Source: Microbacterium saperdae
GTDB taxonomy: Bacteria > Actinomycetota > Actinomycetes > Actinomycetales > Microbacteriaceae
DNA: 64,000 bases
Direction: 5' to 3'
Assembly: GCF_006716345.1 (NCBI RefSeq)
Contig: NZ_VFOX01000002.1
Location: 496,001-560,000 of the forward strand
Shown: in pieces, positions 1-8,218 of the stretch
Position numbering within the stretch: the first letter of the stretch is position 1
How the letters are laid out: each line of letters begins with the position of its first letter
Notes under the pieces: generated by a model
Told to the model about the DNA's origin: nothing
What the model saw: the letters and a program-made list of their open reading frames with translations, nothing else
Databases searched by the model: none
Translations under genes and position numbers: made by a program

Positions 1-938
1 CCTACGGCCTGTGGACCGCGACCTTCGGTGCGGGCAGTGCCCTGGGTCCCGTGCTCGGCGGGGTCGTCACGGAAGGCCCCGGATGGCGGTGGCTGCTCCT
101 CGGGAGCGTGCCGCTCGCGGTGCTCGCCGGTGTGCTCGCGATCTGGCTCGTGCCCGACTCCCGCAGCTCTCGTCCGCCGTCGTGGGACGCACTGAGCATC
201 GGGTCGTCGATTGTGGCTCTCGGTGCCCTGGCCTTCGCGCTGCACGAGGTGCTCGCCGCTCCCATCCCTGCCGCCGTCGCCGGAGCCGTCGCGGTCGCGA
301 CCCTCGTCTCCTTCATCCGACGCCAGCGCATCCTGCAGGAGCCGCTCATCGACATGCGGCTGTTCCAGGTACCCGGTTTCAGTCCTGCCATCGTGCGCAT
401 CGTGGCGAGCGGCGGCGTCTCGTCGGCGACCGTGCTCCTGGTGAGTCTGCACCTGCAGGACGCCAGGGGGCACAGCGCGGCAGAGGCGGGGCTGGCGATT
501 CTTCCGCAGGCGGTCGCGATCGCGCTGGGCGGCGTGCTCGCTCCGCTGTTCCTGCGATGGCTGAGCTCGCCCACGCTGACGGTGCTCGCTCTCGTGGTGC
601 AGGGCGCGGGACTGGTCTGGCTGTCGACCGGGGTCGCACTCGTCGTGATGCCGCTGGTGCTCGTCGGCCTCGGATTCGGTATCACGGCGACGCTCGCAGC
701 GACGACGCTCTTCGACGTCACGACCGAGGATGATGCCGGTCAGGTCGGGGCGATCCAGGAGGTCGGATTCGCGCTCGGCGGCGGCCTCGGCATCGCTGTG
801 CTCGGAACGATCGCCTCGATCGTCGGGCCGGGGGGCTTCACGGTCGCTCTCCTCGTCGCGGCGGTGGCGGTCGTGGCCGCGGCCCTCCTGCCGCTGTGGA
901 GACGCACATCGACGGATGTCGTCCCCGCGCCTCGCTGA
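1..938 (+). CDS. MFS drug-exporter-like transporter (DHA2 type), 5' truncated
   Basis: This is the C-terminal part of a major facilitator. The reading frame is open from base 3 and its start lies before the window. The visible 311 residues begin inside a GxxxGPxLGG-like helix followed by the WRW motif (GPGWRW) that marks helix 5-6 of EmrB/QacA-type 14-TM proton antiporters. About eight further hydrophobic helices follow, and the protein ends in a short basic tail. Export of drugs or other small hydrophobic compounds is the family role; the substrate cannot be read from the sequence. The next gene, a quinone-reductase-like oxidoreductase, starts 44 bases downstream on the same strand, so the two may be co-transcribed. 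Confidence 0.85.
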   Translation, partial: YGLWTATFGAGSALGPVLGGVVTEGPGWRWLLLGSVPLAVLAGVLAIWLVPDSRSSRPPSWDALSIGSSIVALGALAFALHEVLAAPIPAAVAGAVAVATLVSFIRRQRILQEPLIDMRLFQVPGFSPAIVRIVASGGVSSATVLLVSLHLQDARGHSAAEAGLAILPQAVAIALGGVLAPLFLRWLSSPTLTVLALVVQGAGLVWLSTGVALVVMPLVLVGLGFGITATLAATTLFDVTTEDDAGQVGAIQEVGFALGGGLGIAVLGTIASIVGPGGFTVALLVAAVAVVAAALLPLWRRTSTDVVPAPR

Positions 939-982
939 CGCGGCCCCTCGCCGATGCCGCCCCACTGAAGAAAGGTTCACCC

Positions 983-1774
983 TTGTCGCACCCACGTGCC
1001 ACCGTCCACTGGATCTACGCCCACCCTCAGGAGAGCTCCTTCAACGCGCGGCTGTTCCGCGACGGTGTCGAGGCGCTCTCGCGCGACTACGACGTCGAGA
1101 CCACCGATCTCTACCGACAGCGGTTCGACCCCGTCCTCGCCGGTCCTGACCTGGGCGACCCGCAGGGGAGGGACGGGAATGTGGTCGAGCTGATGGGGGA
1201 GGTCTACGCGGGCGGGCAGGTGCCGCCCGACGTGGTCGAGGAGCAGCGCAAGCTCCACGCAGCCGACCTCGTCGTGATCCAGTTCCCGCTGTGGTGGTAC
1301 GGACCCCCGGCGATCCTCAAAGGGTGGTTCGATCGTGTGCTCACGAACGGGTTCGCATACGGCCCGGTCGACCCGGACACAGGTCTCCCTCTCCGCTACG
1401 GCGATGGTCCTCTGGCCGGACGCCGTGCCCTCGTGATCGTGACGGCCGGTGAGGACGAGCGCTCCATCGGCAGACGGGGTGTCAGCGGGGACCTCGACTC
1501 GCTGCTGTTCCCCCTCACTCACGGAACCCTCTGGTACACGGGGATCGAACCACTCGATCTGCACGTCGTCCACGACGCGGACAGCCTCGGGCGCACCGAG
1601 ATCGACCACGAGAGCGCCCGCCTGCGCGAACGGCTCTCGGGGATCGCCGACGAATCGCCGAGCAGCCCCTATCGCCGACTTCGCGACGGCGACTACCACG
1701 GCATCCGGGCGCTCCGAACGGATCTGCTCCCCGGTCGCACCGACCTCGGCATCCATCGAGTGCGGAGCGACTGA
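983..1774 (+). CDS. NAD(P)H dehydrogenase (quinone)-like, flavodoxin fold
   Basis: Encodes 263 residues of the NQO1/MdaB/KefF family, FAD- or FMN-dependent cytosolic enzymes that pass two electrons from NAD(P)H to quinones or related electrophiles. The N-terminal YAHPQESSFN segment is the flavin phosphate-binding loop. The centre carries the family hallmark ADLVVIQFPLWWYGPPAILK followed by GWFDRVL and a GFAY segment. A TTG start at 983 is chosen because a GAAAGG ribosome site lies just upstream and the conserved N-terminus begins four residues later; an earlier in-frame ATG at 896 would overlap the MFS gene. Position behind a drug-exporter-like gene suggests a joint detoxification role, which is inference. 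Confidence 0.85.
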   Translation: MSHPRATVHWIYAHPQESSFNARLFRDGVEALSRDYDVETTDLYRQRFDPVLAGPDLGDPQGRDGNVVELMGEVYAGGQVPPDVVEEQRKLHAADLVVIQFPLWWYGPPAILKGWFDRVLTNGFAYGPVDPDTGLPLRYGDGPLAGRRALVIVTAGEDERSIGRRGVSGDLDSLLFPLTHGTLWYTGIEPLDLHVVHDADSLGRTEIDHESARLRERLSGIADESPSSPYRRLRDGDYHGIRALRTDLLPGRTDLGIHRVRSD

Positions 1775-1864
1775 GCGGAGCGGAGCCGGGCAGCGGGCGA
1801 CGCGCAGGAGGCATCTGCCGTTTCCGCCAGAGCGGTGGCAGAGTGGCCGTGAAGGAGGCGGCAC

Positions 1865-2572
1865 ATGGGTGGAGCGATTCTCTGGGGCGTGGTCGCCGCG
1901 GCGCCGCTGTTCATCGGCGCCGTGCTCGCACTGCTCCGGAAATGGCCGCCCCGCTGGCTCGGGATCGTGCTCGGCTTCGGCGCCGGCGCACTCATGGCCT
2001 CCATCGCGTTCGAGCTGTGGGAGGAGGGGCTCGACCTCGCAGGTCCCATCCCCCTCGTGGCCGGCGTCGCGGCCGGAGCGATCAGCTACTACATCGCCGA
2101 CCGCATCCTCGACGCCAGAGCCGCGAAGACCAAGGCGAAGGCGGGCGGTGGCCAGCTCGCGGTCGGCGCCCTGCTCGACGGCATCCCCGAGCAGCTCGTG
2201 CTGGGCATCGGTCTCGCCTCCGGGGAACCGGTCAGCATCGCGCTCGTGGTGGCCATCCTGGTCTCCAACCTGCCCGAGTCGATCGGCTCCGCGGCGGACC
2301 TCCTCGAGGACGGGATGGCGAAGTCGCGAGTGCTGCTGCTGTGGGCAGGGGTCGCCGTGATCTGTGCCCTCGCGACCGTCGCCGGCTTCGGATTGGCCAG
2401 TATCACCGGCGACGACTTCCGCTCGGCCGCGAGCGGTTTCGCGGCCGGCGCGCTGCTCGTGATGCTGGTCGATTCCATGGTCCCCGAGGCGCAGTCCAAG
2501 GCGAAGGAGTCGACGGGACTCGCGACCGTGCTGGGCTTCGCGCTCGCCGCCGGGCTCGCTCTCGCCCCCTGA
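1865..2572 (+). CDS. ZIP-family-like metal transporter
   Basis: A 235-residue membrane protein with about seven or eight hydrophobic segments. The segment DGIPEQLVLGIGL (around residue 105) and SNLPESIGSAADL (around residue 140) match the paired helix 4/5 metal-binding motifs of ZIP transporters, with Asp/Pro-Glu replacing the usual His-Asn-Pro-Glu form. This resembles bacterial ZIP-like proteins that move divalent cations such as zinc. A strong AAGGAGG site lies 4-10 bases before the ATG. No signal peptide beyond the first helix. The gene stands alone on the plus strand, with a convergent PNPOx-fold gene 60 bases downstream. Confidence 0.75.
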   Translation: MGGAILWGVVAAAPLFIGAVLALLRKWPPRWLGIVLGFGAGALMASIAFELWEEGLDLAGPIPLVAGVAAGAISYYIADRILDARAAKTKAKAGGGQLAVGALLDGIPEQLVLGIGLASGEPVSIALVVAILVSNLPESIGSAADLLEDGMAKSRVLLLWAGVAVICALATVAGFGLASITGDDFRSAASGFAAGALLVMLVDSMVPEAQSKAKESTGLATVLGFALAAGLALAP

Positions 2573-2632
2573 CGACCGCAGTGACCACCCCCACGCGGTG
2601 GCGGTCAGCGAGGAGGATCGCTCAGGCGACGA

Positions 2633-3046
2633 TCAGGTCTTTCCGTGCGTCTGGTCGCGTCGCACGCTGCGGCCCGTGATCTTCTCGACGCGGAACGTCA
2701 GGGGCAGGTCGCGCTCGCTGTCGGCCCACGGGTTCACGCGAGCCCTGGCGCCGGGGACCTTCTCCTCGGGGACCCGCGAGAGGGAGCCGTGCATCAGAAC
2801 GCTCCAGGCGGTGCTGCCGAGGGGGTCGTGGTAGTCCACCTCGAACGACACATCCGCCGGCTCCCGCGTCAGCTCACCCAGCAGACCGTCGGGAGCGGTG
2901 CGGAGCAGCAGGTCGTGACCGGACACGACGAAGTTCACGGGAAGGATCTGCACCCGCCCCTCGTGGACGAAACCGACCCGGCCGATCGTGGTCGTGGTCA
3001 GCAACTCGTAGGACTGCTGTTCGTCGAGTACTCGGATCATCGGCAT
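2633..3046 (-). CDS. Pyridoxamine 5'-phosphate oxidase (PNPOx)-fold protein
   Basis: About 137 residues of the split-barrel flavin-binding superfamily. The opening segment (LDEQQSYELLTTTTIGRVGF) and the following VQILPVNFVVSGHDLLLRT are the first strands of the barrel in the actinobacterial 'PNPOx family' proteins that bind FMN, F420 or heme. VSFEVDYHD and WSVLMHGSL form the later strands. Two ATGs, at 3046 and 3040, share the upstream AGGGAAGG site; either could be used. The cofactor and substrate are unknown. It is divergent from the esterase gene that begins at 3245, so the 198-base gap should hold both promoters. Confidence 0.8.
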   Translation of the reverse strand: MPMIRVLDEQQSYELLTTTTIGRVGFVHEGRVQILPVNFVVSGHDLLLRTAPDGLLGELTREPADVSFEVDYHDPLGSTAWSVLMHGSLSRVPEEKVPGARARVNPWADSERDLPLTFRVEKITGRSVRRDQTHGKT

Positions 3047-3244
3047 GCGCCTTCCCTCTGGCGCCAGTGTATCCAGCGGGGAGCGGCACTTCGAGGGGTT
3101 CCCACGCGATCGGAGCGGGGCACCCCGCCACCCGGCGGACTCTGCCGCACGGAACGGCCCCGCCTGGCGGGTTACGCTCGGGGGCGACGTCGGGGAGTCT
3201 GGCGGGACGCCGCCGCAGTGGCGACCGAGAACAAAGGAGTTCTG

Positions 3245-4195
3245 ATGACCGAAACGACCCTCCGCCCTCCGTTCGACCCGGAACTGGAGGCCGCCCTGGC
3301 TCTGGTCGGCGACCAAATGCCCGCGACGCTGACGGCCGAGATGATCCCGCTGATGCGGCAGAACCCGGTGGCCGGTGAGGACGAGATCTTCCGGGCGCTC
3401 GACGAGCGCGGCTTCACCCGTCGCGACGTCACCATCGCGGGCCATGAGGGCGAGGAGATCGTCGTCTCGGTGATCGCGAAGCAGGGACGCACCGGCACCG
3501 GGCCCGGCTTCTTCCACACGCACGGCGGCGGCATGATCATCGGCAACCGCTGGCTCGGGGTCACCGGGTTCCTGGACTGGGCCGAGCGGTTCAACGGTGT
3601 GATCGTCACGGTGGAGTACCGCTTGGCGCCGGAGTTCCCCGACCCGTATCCGGTCGAGGACTGCTACGCCGGTCTGGTGTGGACCGCCGACAACGCCGCC
3701 GAACTCGGCATCGACCCGAACCGCATCCTGATCGGGGGCGGCAGCGCCGGGGGAGGTCTCGCCGCCGGCACCACCCTGCTCGCCCGCGACCGCCGCGGGC
3801 CCGCACTCATCGGGCAGCTGCTGATCTACCCCATGCTGGACGACCGCGACGAGAGCGTCTCGACGCAGCAGATCGACGGTATCGGCGTGTGGGACCGCGG
3901 CTCCAACATCACCGGATGGACCGCACTTCTGGGCGACCGCAAGGGGACGGACGACGTGTCGATCTACGCCGCTCCGGCGCGCGCGACCGACCTCACCGGA
4001 CTGCCTCCGGCCTTCATCGACTGCGGCAGCGCCGAGGTGTTCCGCGATGAGGACGTCGCCTACGCCACCAAGCTCTGGGAGGCCGGCGTCCAGGCCGAGC
4101 TGCATGTGTGGGCCGGAGGCTTCCACGGCTTCGACATCTTCGCCCGCATGCCGCGGTCGCCCAGGCGATGCTCGCCGCGCGCGACGACTGGGTGA
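3245..4195 (+). CDS. HSL-family alpha/beta hydrolase (esterase), 3' end apparently frameshifted
   Basis: A carboxylesterase of the hormone-sensitive-lipase class (316 residues as read). The oxyanion motif HTHGGGM is near residue 95. The nucleophile elbow is GGGSAGG with Ser167, the acid Asp lies in the VFRDED segment, and the catalytic His in GGFHGFD. The ATG follows an AAAGGAG site. The last residues (from RMPRSPRR on) do not look like the family. Restoring one C in the CCC run at 4143-4145 gives FAPHAAVAQAML and then a normal helix ending LLG before TGA at 4210-4212. All catalytic residues precede the shift, so the enzyme may still work. Either a real mutation or an assembly error is possible. 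A PucR-type regulator follows on the same strand. Confidence 0.85.
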   Translation: MTETTLRPPFDPELEAALALVGDQMPATLTAEMIPLMRQNPVAGEDEIFRALDERGFTRRDVTIAGHEGEEIVVSVIAKQGRTGTGPGFFHTHGGGMIIGNRWLGVTGFLDWAERFNGVIVTVEYRLAPEFPDPYPVEDCYAGLVWTADNAAELGIDPNRILIGGGSAGGGLAAGTTLLARDRRGPALIGQLLIYPMLDDRDESVSTQQIDGIGVWDRGSNITGWTALLGDRKGTDDVSIYAAPARATDLTGLPPAFIDCGSAEVFRDEDVAYATKLWEAGVQAELHVWAGGFHGFDIFARMPRSPRRCSPRATTG

Positions 4196-4218
4196 ACCGC
4201 CTGCTCGGCTGACTCCCG

Positions 4219-4253
4219 CACCCTACGGGGTCGCCCGTCGACCCCGTAGGGTG
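4219..4253 (+). terminator. Perfect 14-bp inverted repeat (terminator or operator)
   Basis: Two perfect 14-base arms (CACCCTACGGGGTC and its complement) flank a 7-base loop, directly after the esterase reading frame and 14 bases before the next start codon. The stem is very stable and could end the esterase transcript, although no T tract follows. Its perfect symmetry and position also fit an operator for the regulator encoded at 4268. Confidence 0.5.
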
Positions 4254-4267
4254 GAATCCCCCGCGCG

Positions 4268-5275
4268 ATGGAGCCCGACATGCAAGATCTGCTGGGGCGG
4301 CTCACCGCCCTCGACCCGGATGCGAGCGAGACCCTCAAGGTCGTCTCCTACTTCGACACCCTCGTCGCGCGTGCGGTCGGCACCGAGAGCATGCTGCGGG
4401 GTGCGGCCGTGCTGAGCGGTGCGACCGTGGGACAGCGCGACGCGCGTCAGATCATCCGGGTGCGAGCCGACGGGGTCCGCATCGATCCGGTCGACCCCGG
4501 CGACAGGTGGATGCTGCGCGACAGCGGCCCGGATGCCGTCGCCTGGATCGAGCGCGAGGGCGAGCCCCACACCAACGACGCCATGATCCTGGAGCGGCTC
4601 ACGCTCGCGCTCGGCATTCTCCGCGCCCGCCGCGCCGGAGATGCGGAGAGCGCGGTCGAGCTGGTGATCAGCTCCTTCGCGGGCGAGGGTGAGCGGGCAT
4701 CCGCTCTGTCGCGACTGCGCCTGGTCGCCGCGCCGATGCGGGTGATCGCCTCTCCGCCGGATCCCGCGCCGCTGCCCCGGCATCCCTCCGCGGTCGTGGC
4801 CACGCGTCACGGACTGACCAGGGCCACGATCGTCCCCGCCGGCACCGCGACGGATGACGTGTGGGCCGCGTCGAGCGACCTGCGCGTCGGCATCGGCACC
4901 GCGGGCCCCGGAGAGCACCTGCCGGGTTCCTGGGCAGAGGCCCTGATCGCCGTGCGCCTCACGACCGTGTCAGAGCCGGTGGTCGCCGCCGACGACCTCG
5001 GTGCCTTCCTGTTGATCGCCGGTTCCGCGGACTCCGGTGCGCTGCATCCGGACGCCGCGTCGCTCGCCCGGCTGGATGCCCGCAGCCGCGAACTGCTCGA
5101 CGCGGTGGTCGACGAGCAGAGCGTGCGCGCCGCCGCCGTGCGCCTGGGACGCCACCACTCCAGCGTGCAGGACCGTCTGACCGCGTTGATCGAGCAGCTC
5201 GGCTACGACCCGCGCACCCCGCGGGGGCAGATGCGCTTCGTCACCGCCCGCATGCTGCTGCAGCTCGCCGGCTGA
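4268..5275 (+). CDS. PucR/CdaR-type helix-turn-helix regulator
   Basis: A 335-residue protein with an acidic, mixed N-terminal sensor region and a C-terminal helix-turn-helix (about residues 275-330). In the HTH, SRELLDAVVDEQSVRAAAVR is followed by LGRHHSSVQDRLTALIEQLG, the layout of PucR-type HTH_30 domains. No transmembrane segment. The sensor part is not recognised in detail. The start at 4268 is used; an in-frame ATG at 4280 is an alternative. Placement right behind an esterase gene and an inverted repeat suggests local regulation, which is inference. Confidence 0.65.
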   Translation: MEPDMQDLLGRLTALDPDASETLKVVSYFDTLVARAVGTESMLRGAAVLSGATVGQRDARQIIRVRADGVRIDPVDPGDRWMLRDSGPDAVAWIEREGEPHTNDAMILERLTLALGILRARRAGDAESAVELVISSFAGEGERASALSRLRLVAAPMRVIASPPDPAPLPRHPSAVVATRHGLTRATIVPAGTATDDVWAASSDLRVGIGTAGPGEHLPGSWAEALIAVRLTTVSEPVVAADDLGAFLLIAGSADSGALHPDAASLARLDARSRELLDAVVDEQSVRAAAVRLGRHHSSVQDRLTALIEQLGYDPRTPRGQMRFVTARMLLQLAG

Positions 5276-5295
5276 GACGCCGCGGCGGCCGGTCG

Positions 5296-6405
5296 TCACT
5301 CGAACCCGGGGTACTCCTGCAGCTTCTGCTCGAACTCGGCGCGGTCGGCCTCGCTGAGCACAGCGCTCGCGATCACCATGAGCTGCAGCCCCTCGAGCGG
5401 CTCGCCGGTCCGGGCGTTCTGCGCCTCCCTGGCGATGCGGAAGTCCCCGGTGGGATCGTTCGACAGGTCGTAGATGTTGGCGTAGAACCGCATCGGGTCC
5501 GGGTAGTTCTCGGTGTAGTACTCCCAGGTGTGCTGCGTGCGGGGGTCATCGCTGCCGTAGAGCTTCGCGATCATCGTCGGATCGATGCCGGAGTTGGTCG
5601 GATCGTTGAAGCTGTAGAGGTTCCACAGACCGTGCTCGATCACGACCTGGTCGATGATCCGCATGACCTCGACCTTGCGCTCCGGGTCTTGGATCGGCTC
5701 GTTCGTCGACCATCCGACCGAGGTGTACTCGATGAGCATCGATTCGCCGCCGTAGCCGTTGCGCTCCGGGCGCAGATCCTCGTCTCCCACCTCCGTCCAG
5801 GTGTAGCCGAAGCGGTCGCTGAGGCGGGTGCGGATGTCGGCGAACAGGCTGTCCGCGTCGGCGCGCACCTCCTCGAGGGACTGCTGGGCGAGCACGTTCT
5901 GCGAGTCGGTGCCCTTGATCCCCGGGTACGCCTCCGCGTGCTTCTGCTCCTCGGACTTCACGCCTTCGTAGTTGCCCGATGCGGAGGTCTGCAGGGCGCT
6001 CATGCCGCCGACGGTCGCGACGTTGAAGATGATCGTGACGACCAGGGCGATGGCGCCCAGCATCCTGCCTCTGCGGGAGACCAGCGCCGCCACGATCACC
6101 GCGACGACGATGAGCTGCAGAGTGAGCATCGTCACGCCGTACAGGATGTCGGTGCCACCGGCGAACAGGGTTCCGAACAGGATCAGCACGAACAGGATGG
6201 CGGACAGCAGGGCGATCCAGCCGATCGCATTCGCGGGCTGCTTCGCCTCGGGAGCGCCCGGGTCGACGGCGGGGAGGGGGGGAACCCACGATGCCGGCGC
6301 CTGCTGGCGGCGGGCGTTCTTGTACCCGCCGGGCGGCGGGACGGGAGGGGCGCCCTCGGTGCCGGCGACGTAGCGCGCCCGCTGCTTCTCGTGATCCATC
6401 ACCAT
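5296..6405 (-). CDS. Unknown membrane protein at the end of the MoxR/VWA operon
   Basis: 369 residues. The N-terminus is cytoplasmic, rich in Pro and Ala (about residues 15-60). Three hydrophobic segments follow between about residues 60 and 135 (AIGWIALLSAILFVLILFG; YGVTMLTLQLIVVAVIVAAL; MLGAIALVVTIIFNVATVGG). The remaining ~230 residues are polar, probably outside the membrane, and contain many aromatic residues. No domain is recognised. The start overlaps the stop of the TPR gene: ATG at 6405 has the better spaced GGA site, and ATG at 6399 forms a TGATG overlap. Tight coupling to the VWA/TPR genes suggests a shared envelope-related complex. Confidence 0.7.
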   Translation of the reverse strand: MVMDHEKQRARYVAGTEGAPPVPPPGGYKNARRQQAPASWVPPLPAVDPGAPEAKQPANAIGWIALLSAILFVLILFGTLFAGGTDILYGVTMLTLQLIVVAVIVAALVSRRGRMLGAIALVVTIIFNVATVGGMSALQTSASGNYEGVKSEEQKHAEAYPGIKGTDSQNVLAQQSLEEVRADADSLFADIRTRLSDRFGYTWTEVGDEDLRPERNGYGGESMLIEYTSVGWSTNEPIQDPERKVEVMRIIDQVVIEHGLWNLYSFNDPTNSGIDPTMIAKLYGSDDPRTQHTWEYYTENYPDPMRFYANIYDLSNDPTGDFRIAREAQNARTGEPLEGLQLMVIASAVLSEADRAEFEQKLQEYPGFE

Positions 6406-7154
6406 GGCTTGTCCGTTCCCGAGCCGCCGGGGTCGTCGCCGTTCTGCTGCTGGTCGCGTTCCTGCGTGCCCTGCTCCAGCTTGTCCTGCAGTTCCTGCAG
6501 CTTGTCCTCCGACGGCTGCGGTTCCTGCTCCTGCGGCTCCTCCTCCTGCGGAGGCGGGGGCTGCTGCTCTTCCTGCTGCTTCTGCTTCAGGCGGTCCTTC
6601 GTGTCTTCCAGCGACTTCTCCATGTCGCGCTGCGGGTCGGAGGACTGCTGCTGCGCGTCGTCGCTGTTGCATTCCTCCGGCGTCTCCAGCGTGACGGTCA
6701 GGGCCTCGCCGTAGAACTCCGCGGCGCTCGCACCGTCCCCATCCGCGCGGGCGGCATCGCCCTGTCGCTCGATCACGAGCGCGAGGTTGATGCGCACGCC
6801 GCAGACCTCCAGGCCGTGTGCGAGTTCGAGTGCTTCTTCGAGCTTCGCGCGCGCCGCGGGCAGGTGCTCGGCCGCGCCCAGGGCGGTGCCGACGTTGAAC
6901 GGCGCCTTGTACGGCTCGAACCAGTTGAGGAACTCCTGGCCGCGCGCTGACGCCTCCGACCCGGAGAAGTCGTCGACCACGTACGCCGTGATCGCCTGAT
7001 GCGCGAAGGCGTACATGCTCAGCAGCTTGCCCACGAAGAGCAGCGCGGCGAGGGTGAGGGGGAGCGTGCCGATCGCGATCCACCGACGGATGCGGCGGCG
7101 CCGGCGATTCGCCGCCAGCAGTGCGGCCGCGGGGTTCGGGGCATCGACGGTCAT
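6399..7154 (-). CDS. TPR-region membrane protein with Gln/Glu/Pro-rich tail (BatC-like)
   Basis: 251 residues: a short basic N-terminus, one transmembrane helix (about residues 26-48), then a helical region (about 60-160) with AHGLEVCGVRINLALVIERQ, the type of TPR-like repeat found beside VWA proteins. It ends in a ~90-residue low-complexity tail rich in Gln, Glu and Pro. The arrangement VWA-VWA-TPR matches Bat/MoxR operons, where the TPR protein is thought to scaffold the VWA proteins at the membrane. Its ATG overlaps the stop of the preceding VWA gene by four bases (ATGA), indicating translational coupling. Confidence 0.7.
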   Translation of the reverse strand: MTVDAPNPAAALLAANRRRRRIRRWIAIGTLPLTLAALLFVGKLLSMYAFAHQAITAYVVDDFSGSEASARGQEFLNWFEPYKAPFNVGTALGAAEHLPAARAKLEEALELAHGLEVCGVRINLALVIERQGDAARADGDGASAAEFYGEALTVTLETPEECNSDDAQQQSSDPQRDMEKSLEDTKDRLKQKQQEEQQPPPPQEEEPQEQEPQPSEDKLQELQDKLEQGTQERDQQQNGDDPGGSGTDKPW

Positions 7155-8218
7155 CGGGCACCTCCCTCGGGGCGAGACGGAGCGCGGTCACGCGGAGCGC
7201 GCAGCTGACGCAGCCGTGCGATCAGCATCGTGGCCCTGGTCAGCTCGAAGCCGAGGAGTGCCAGGATCACGAGCGCCGCGATCCAGTAGAGCTCGGTGAC
7301 GTTCCCGGTCGAGCCGGACTCCGCGTAGCTGGTCGTCGTGGAGGGAGGGGCGGGCAGCGTCGGCGCGGCATCCGCCGTCCGGTGCTCGTAGTCGACGCCG
7401 AGCTGACCCGCGACGGCCTTCAGGTTCGCCTCGTCGATCGTCGACAGCGCGTCGGCGCCCTCGTACTCGATGTAGCCCGGGTTGTCGCCGGAGAGTCCAC
7501 CGCTGGTGATGCGCATGGGTCCGCCCTCGGCGGTGCCGTAGCCGAGCACGGCGCCGGCATCGGTGTACTTCGCGCTCGCGCTGAACGACTCCGGTGGCGT
7601 GTCCACCGTCTGCTCGCCGTCGCCGAAGTAGAACACCATGCGCGAGCGGTCGGGCGACGACTCGGCCGCTCCCTTCAGGGTCTCGGCGAGCAGCGGAGCG
7701 GCGATCCCGATCGAGCTGCCCCGGGACTGGCTCGTCACCTCGGGGCGCAACACATCGAGCGAGCCGACCAGGGCGGTGGTGTCGGTGGTCAGCGGCATCC
7801 GCAGCTCGGCCGCGGCGTCGAAGGTGAGCAGCGCGAAGCGCGCACCGGGGTACTCCTGGATGATCGCCCTGACGTCATCCCGCACCCCGTCGAGACGTGG
7901 CTGGTCGCCGTCCCAGTCCTCCGCGACGATGCTGGCGGTGGTGTCGACGACCAGCACGATGTCGGTGTCGGTCGCGAGCGTCTGCGTCGCGCCGCCGGGG
8001 ATGCCGGGACGCAGCACCAGGAAGAAGCAGGCCAGCACCAGCACGAGCCGCAGCGTCCACAGGAGGCGGTGCGAGGCGACGGCACCGGCGCCCGCCGCCT
8101 TCGCAGCGGTCCCTGTCGCAGGGCGAGGAGCGCGGATCAGCACCCAGACGACGAGGGCCGTGAGCGGGAGGAAGAGCAGCACCAGCAGGAGCGGGTGCAG
8201 GACGGGCTGGAAGATCAC
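7151..8218 (-). CDS. VWA-domain membrane protein (second of pair)
   Basis: 355 residues. Two N-terminal hydrophobic helices, a von Willebrand factor A domain (about residues 75-260), and a C-terminal transmembrane helix (YWIAALVILALLGFEL) with a basic tail. The MIDAS metal site reads DTTAS rather than the classical DxSxS, but Thr can replace Ser as ligand in related actinobacterial proteins. A GTG start at 8218 is chosen because it overlaps the previous stop as GTGA and has GGAGG eight bases upstream. The domain should face outside and bind a partner through Mg2+. Part of the MoxR operon. Confidence 0.85.
   Translation of the reverse strand: MIFQPVLHPLLLVLLFLPLTALVVWVLIRAPRPATGTAAKAAGAGAVASHRLLWTLRLVLVLACFFLVLRPGIPGGATQTLATDTDIVLVVDTTASIVAEDWDGDQPRLDGVRDDVRAIIQEYPGARFALLTFDAAAELRMPLTTDTTALVGSLDVLRPEVTSQSRGSSIGIAAPLLAETLKGAAESSPDRSRMVFYFGDGEQTVDTPPESFSASAKYTDAGAVLGYGTAEGGPMRITSGGLSGDNPGYIEYEGADALSTIDEANLKAVAGQLGVDYEHRTADAAPTLPAPPSTTTSYAESGSTGNVTELYWIAALVILALLGFELTRATMLIARLRQLRAPRDRAPSRPEGGAR

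Noticed and set aside
2633..4126. Long form of the PNPOx-fold protein starting at 4126
   Set aside because: The extra part is antisense to the esterase gene and has no family similarity; the conserved N-terminus begins at 3046 or 3040.
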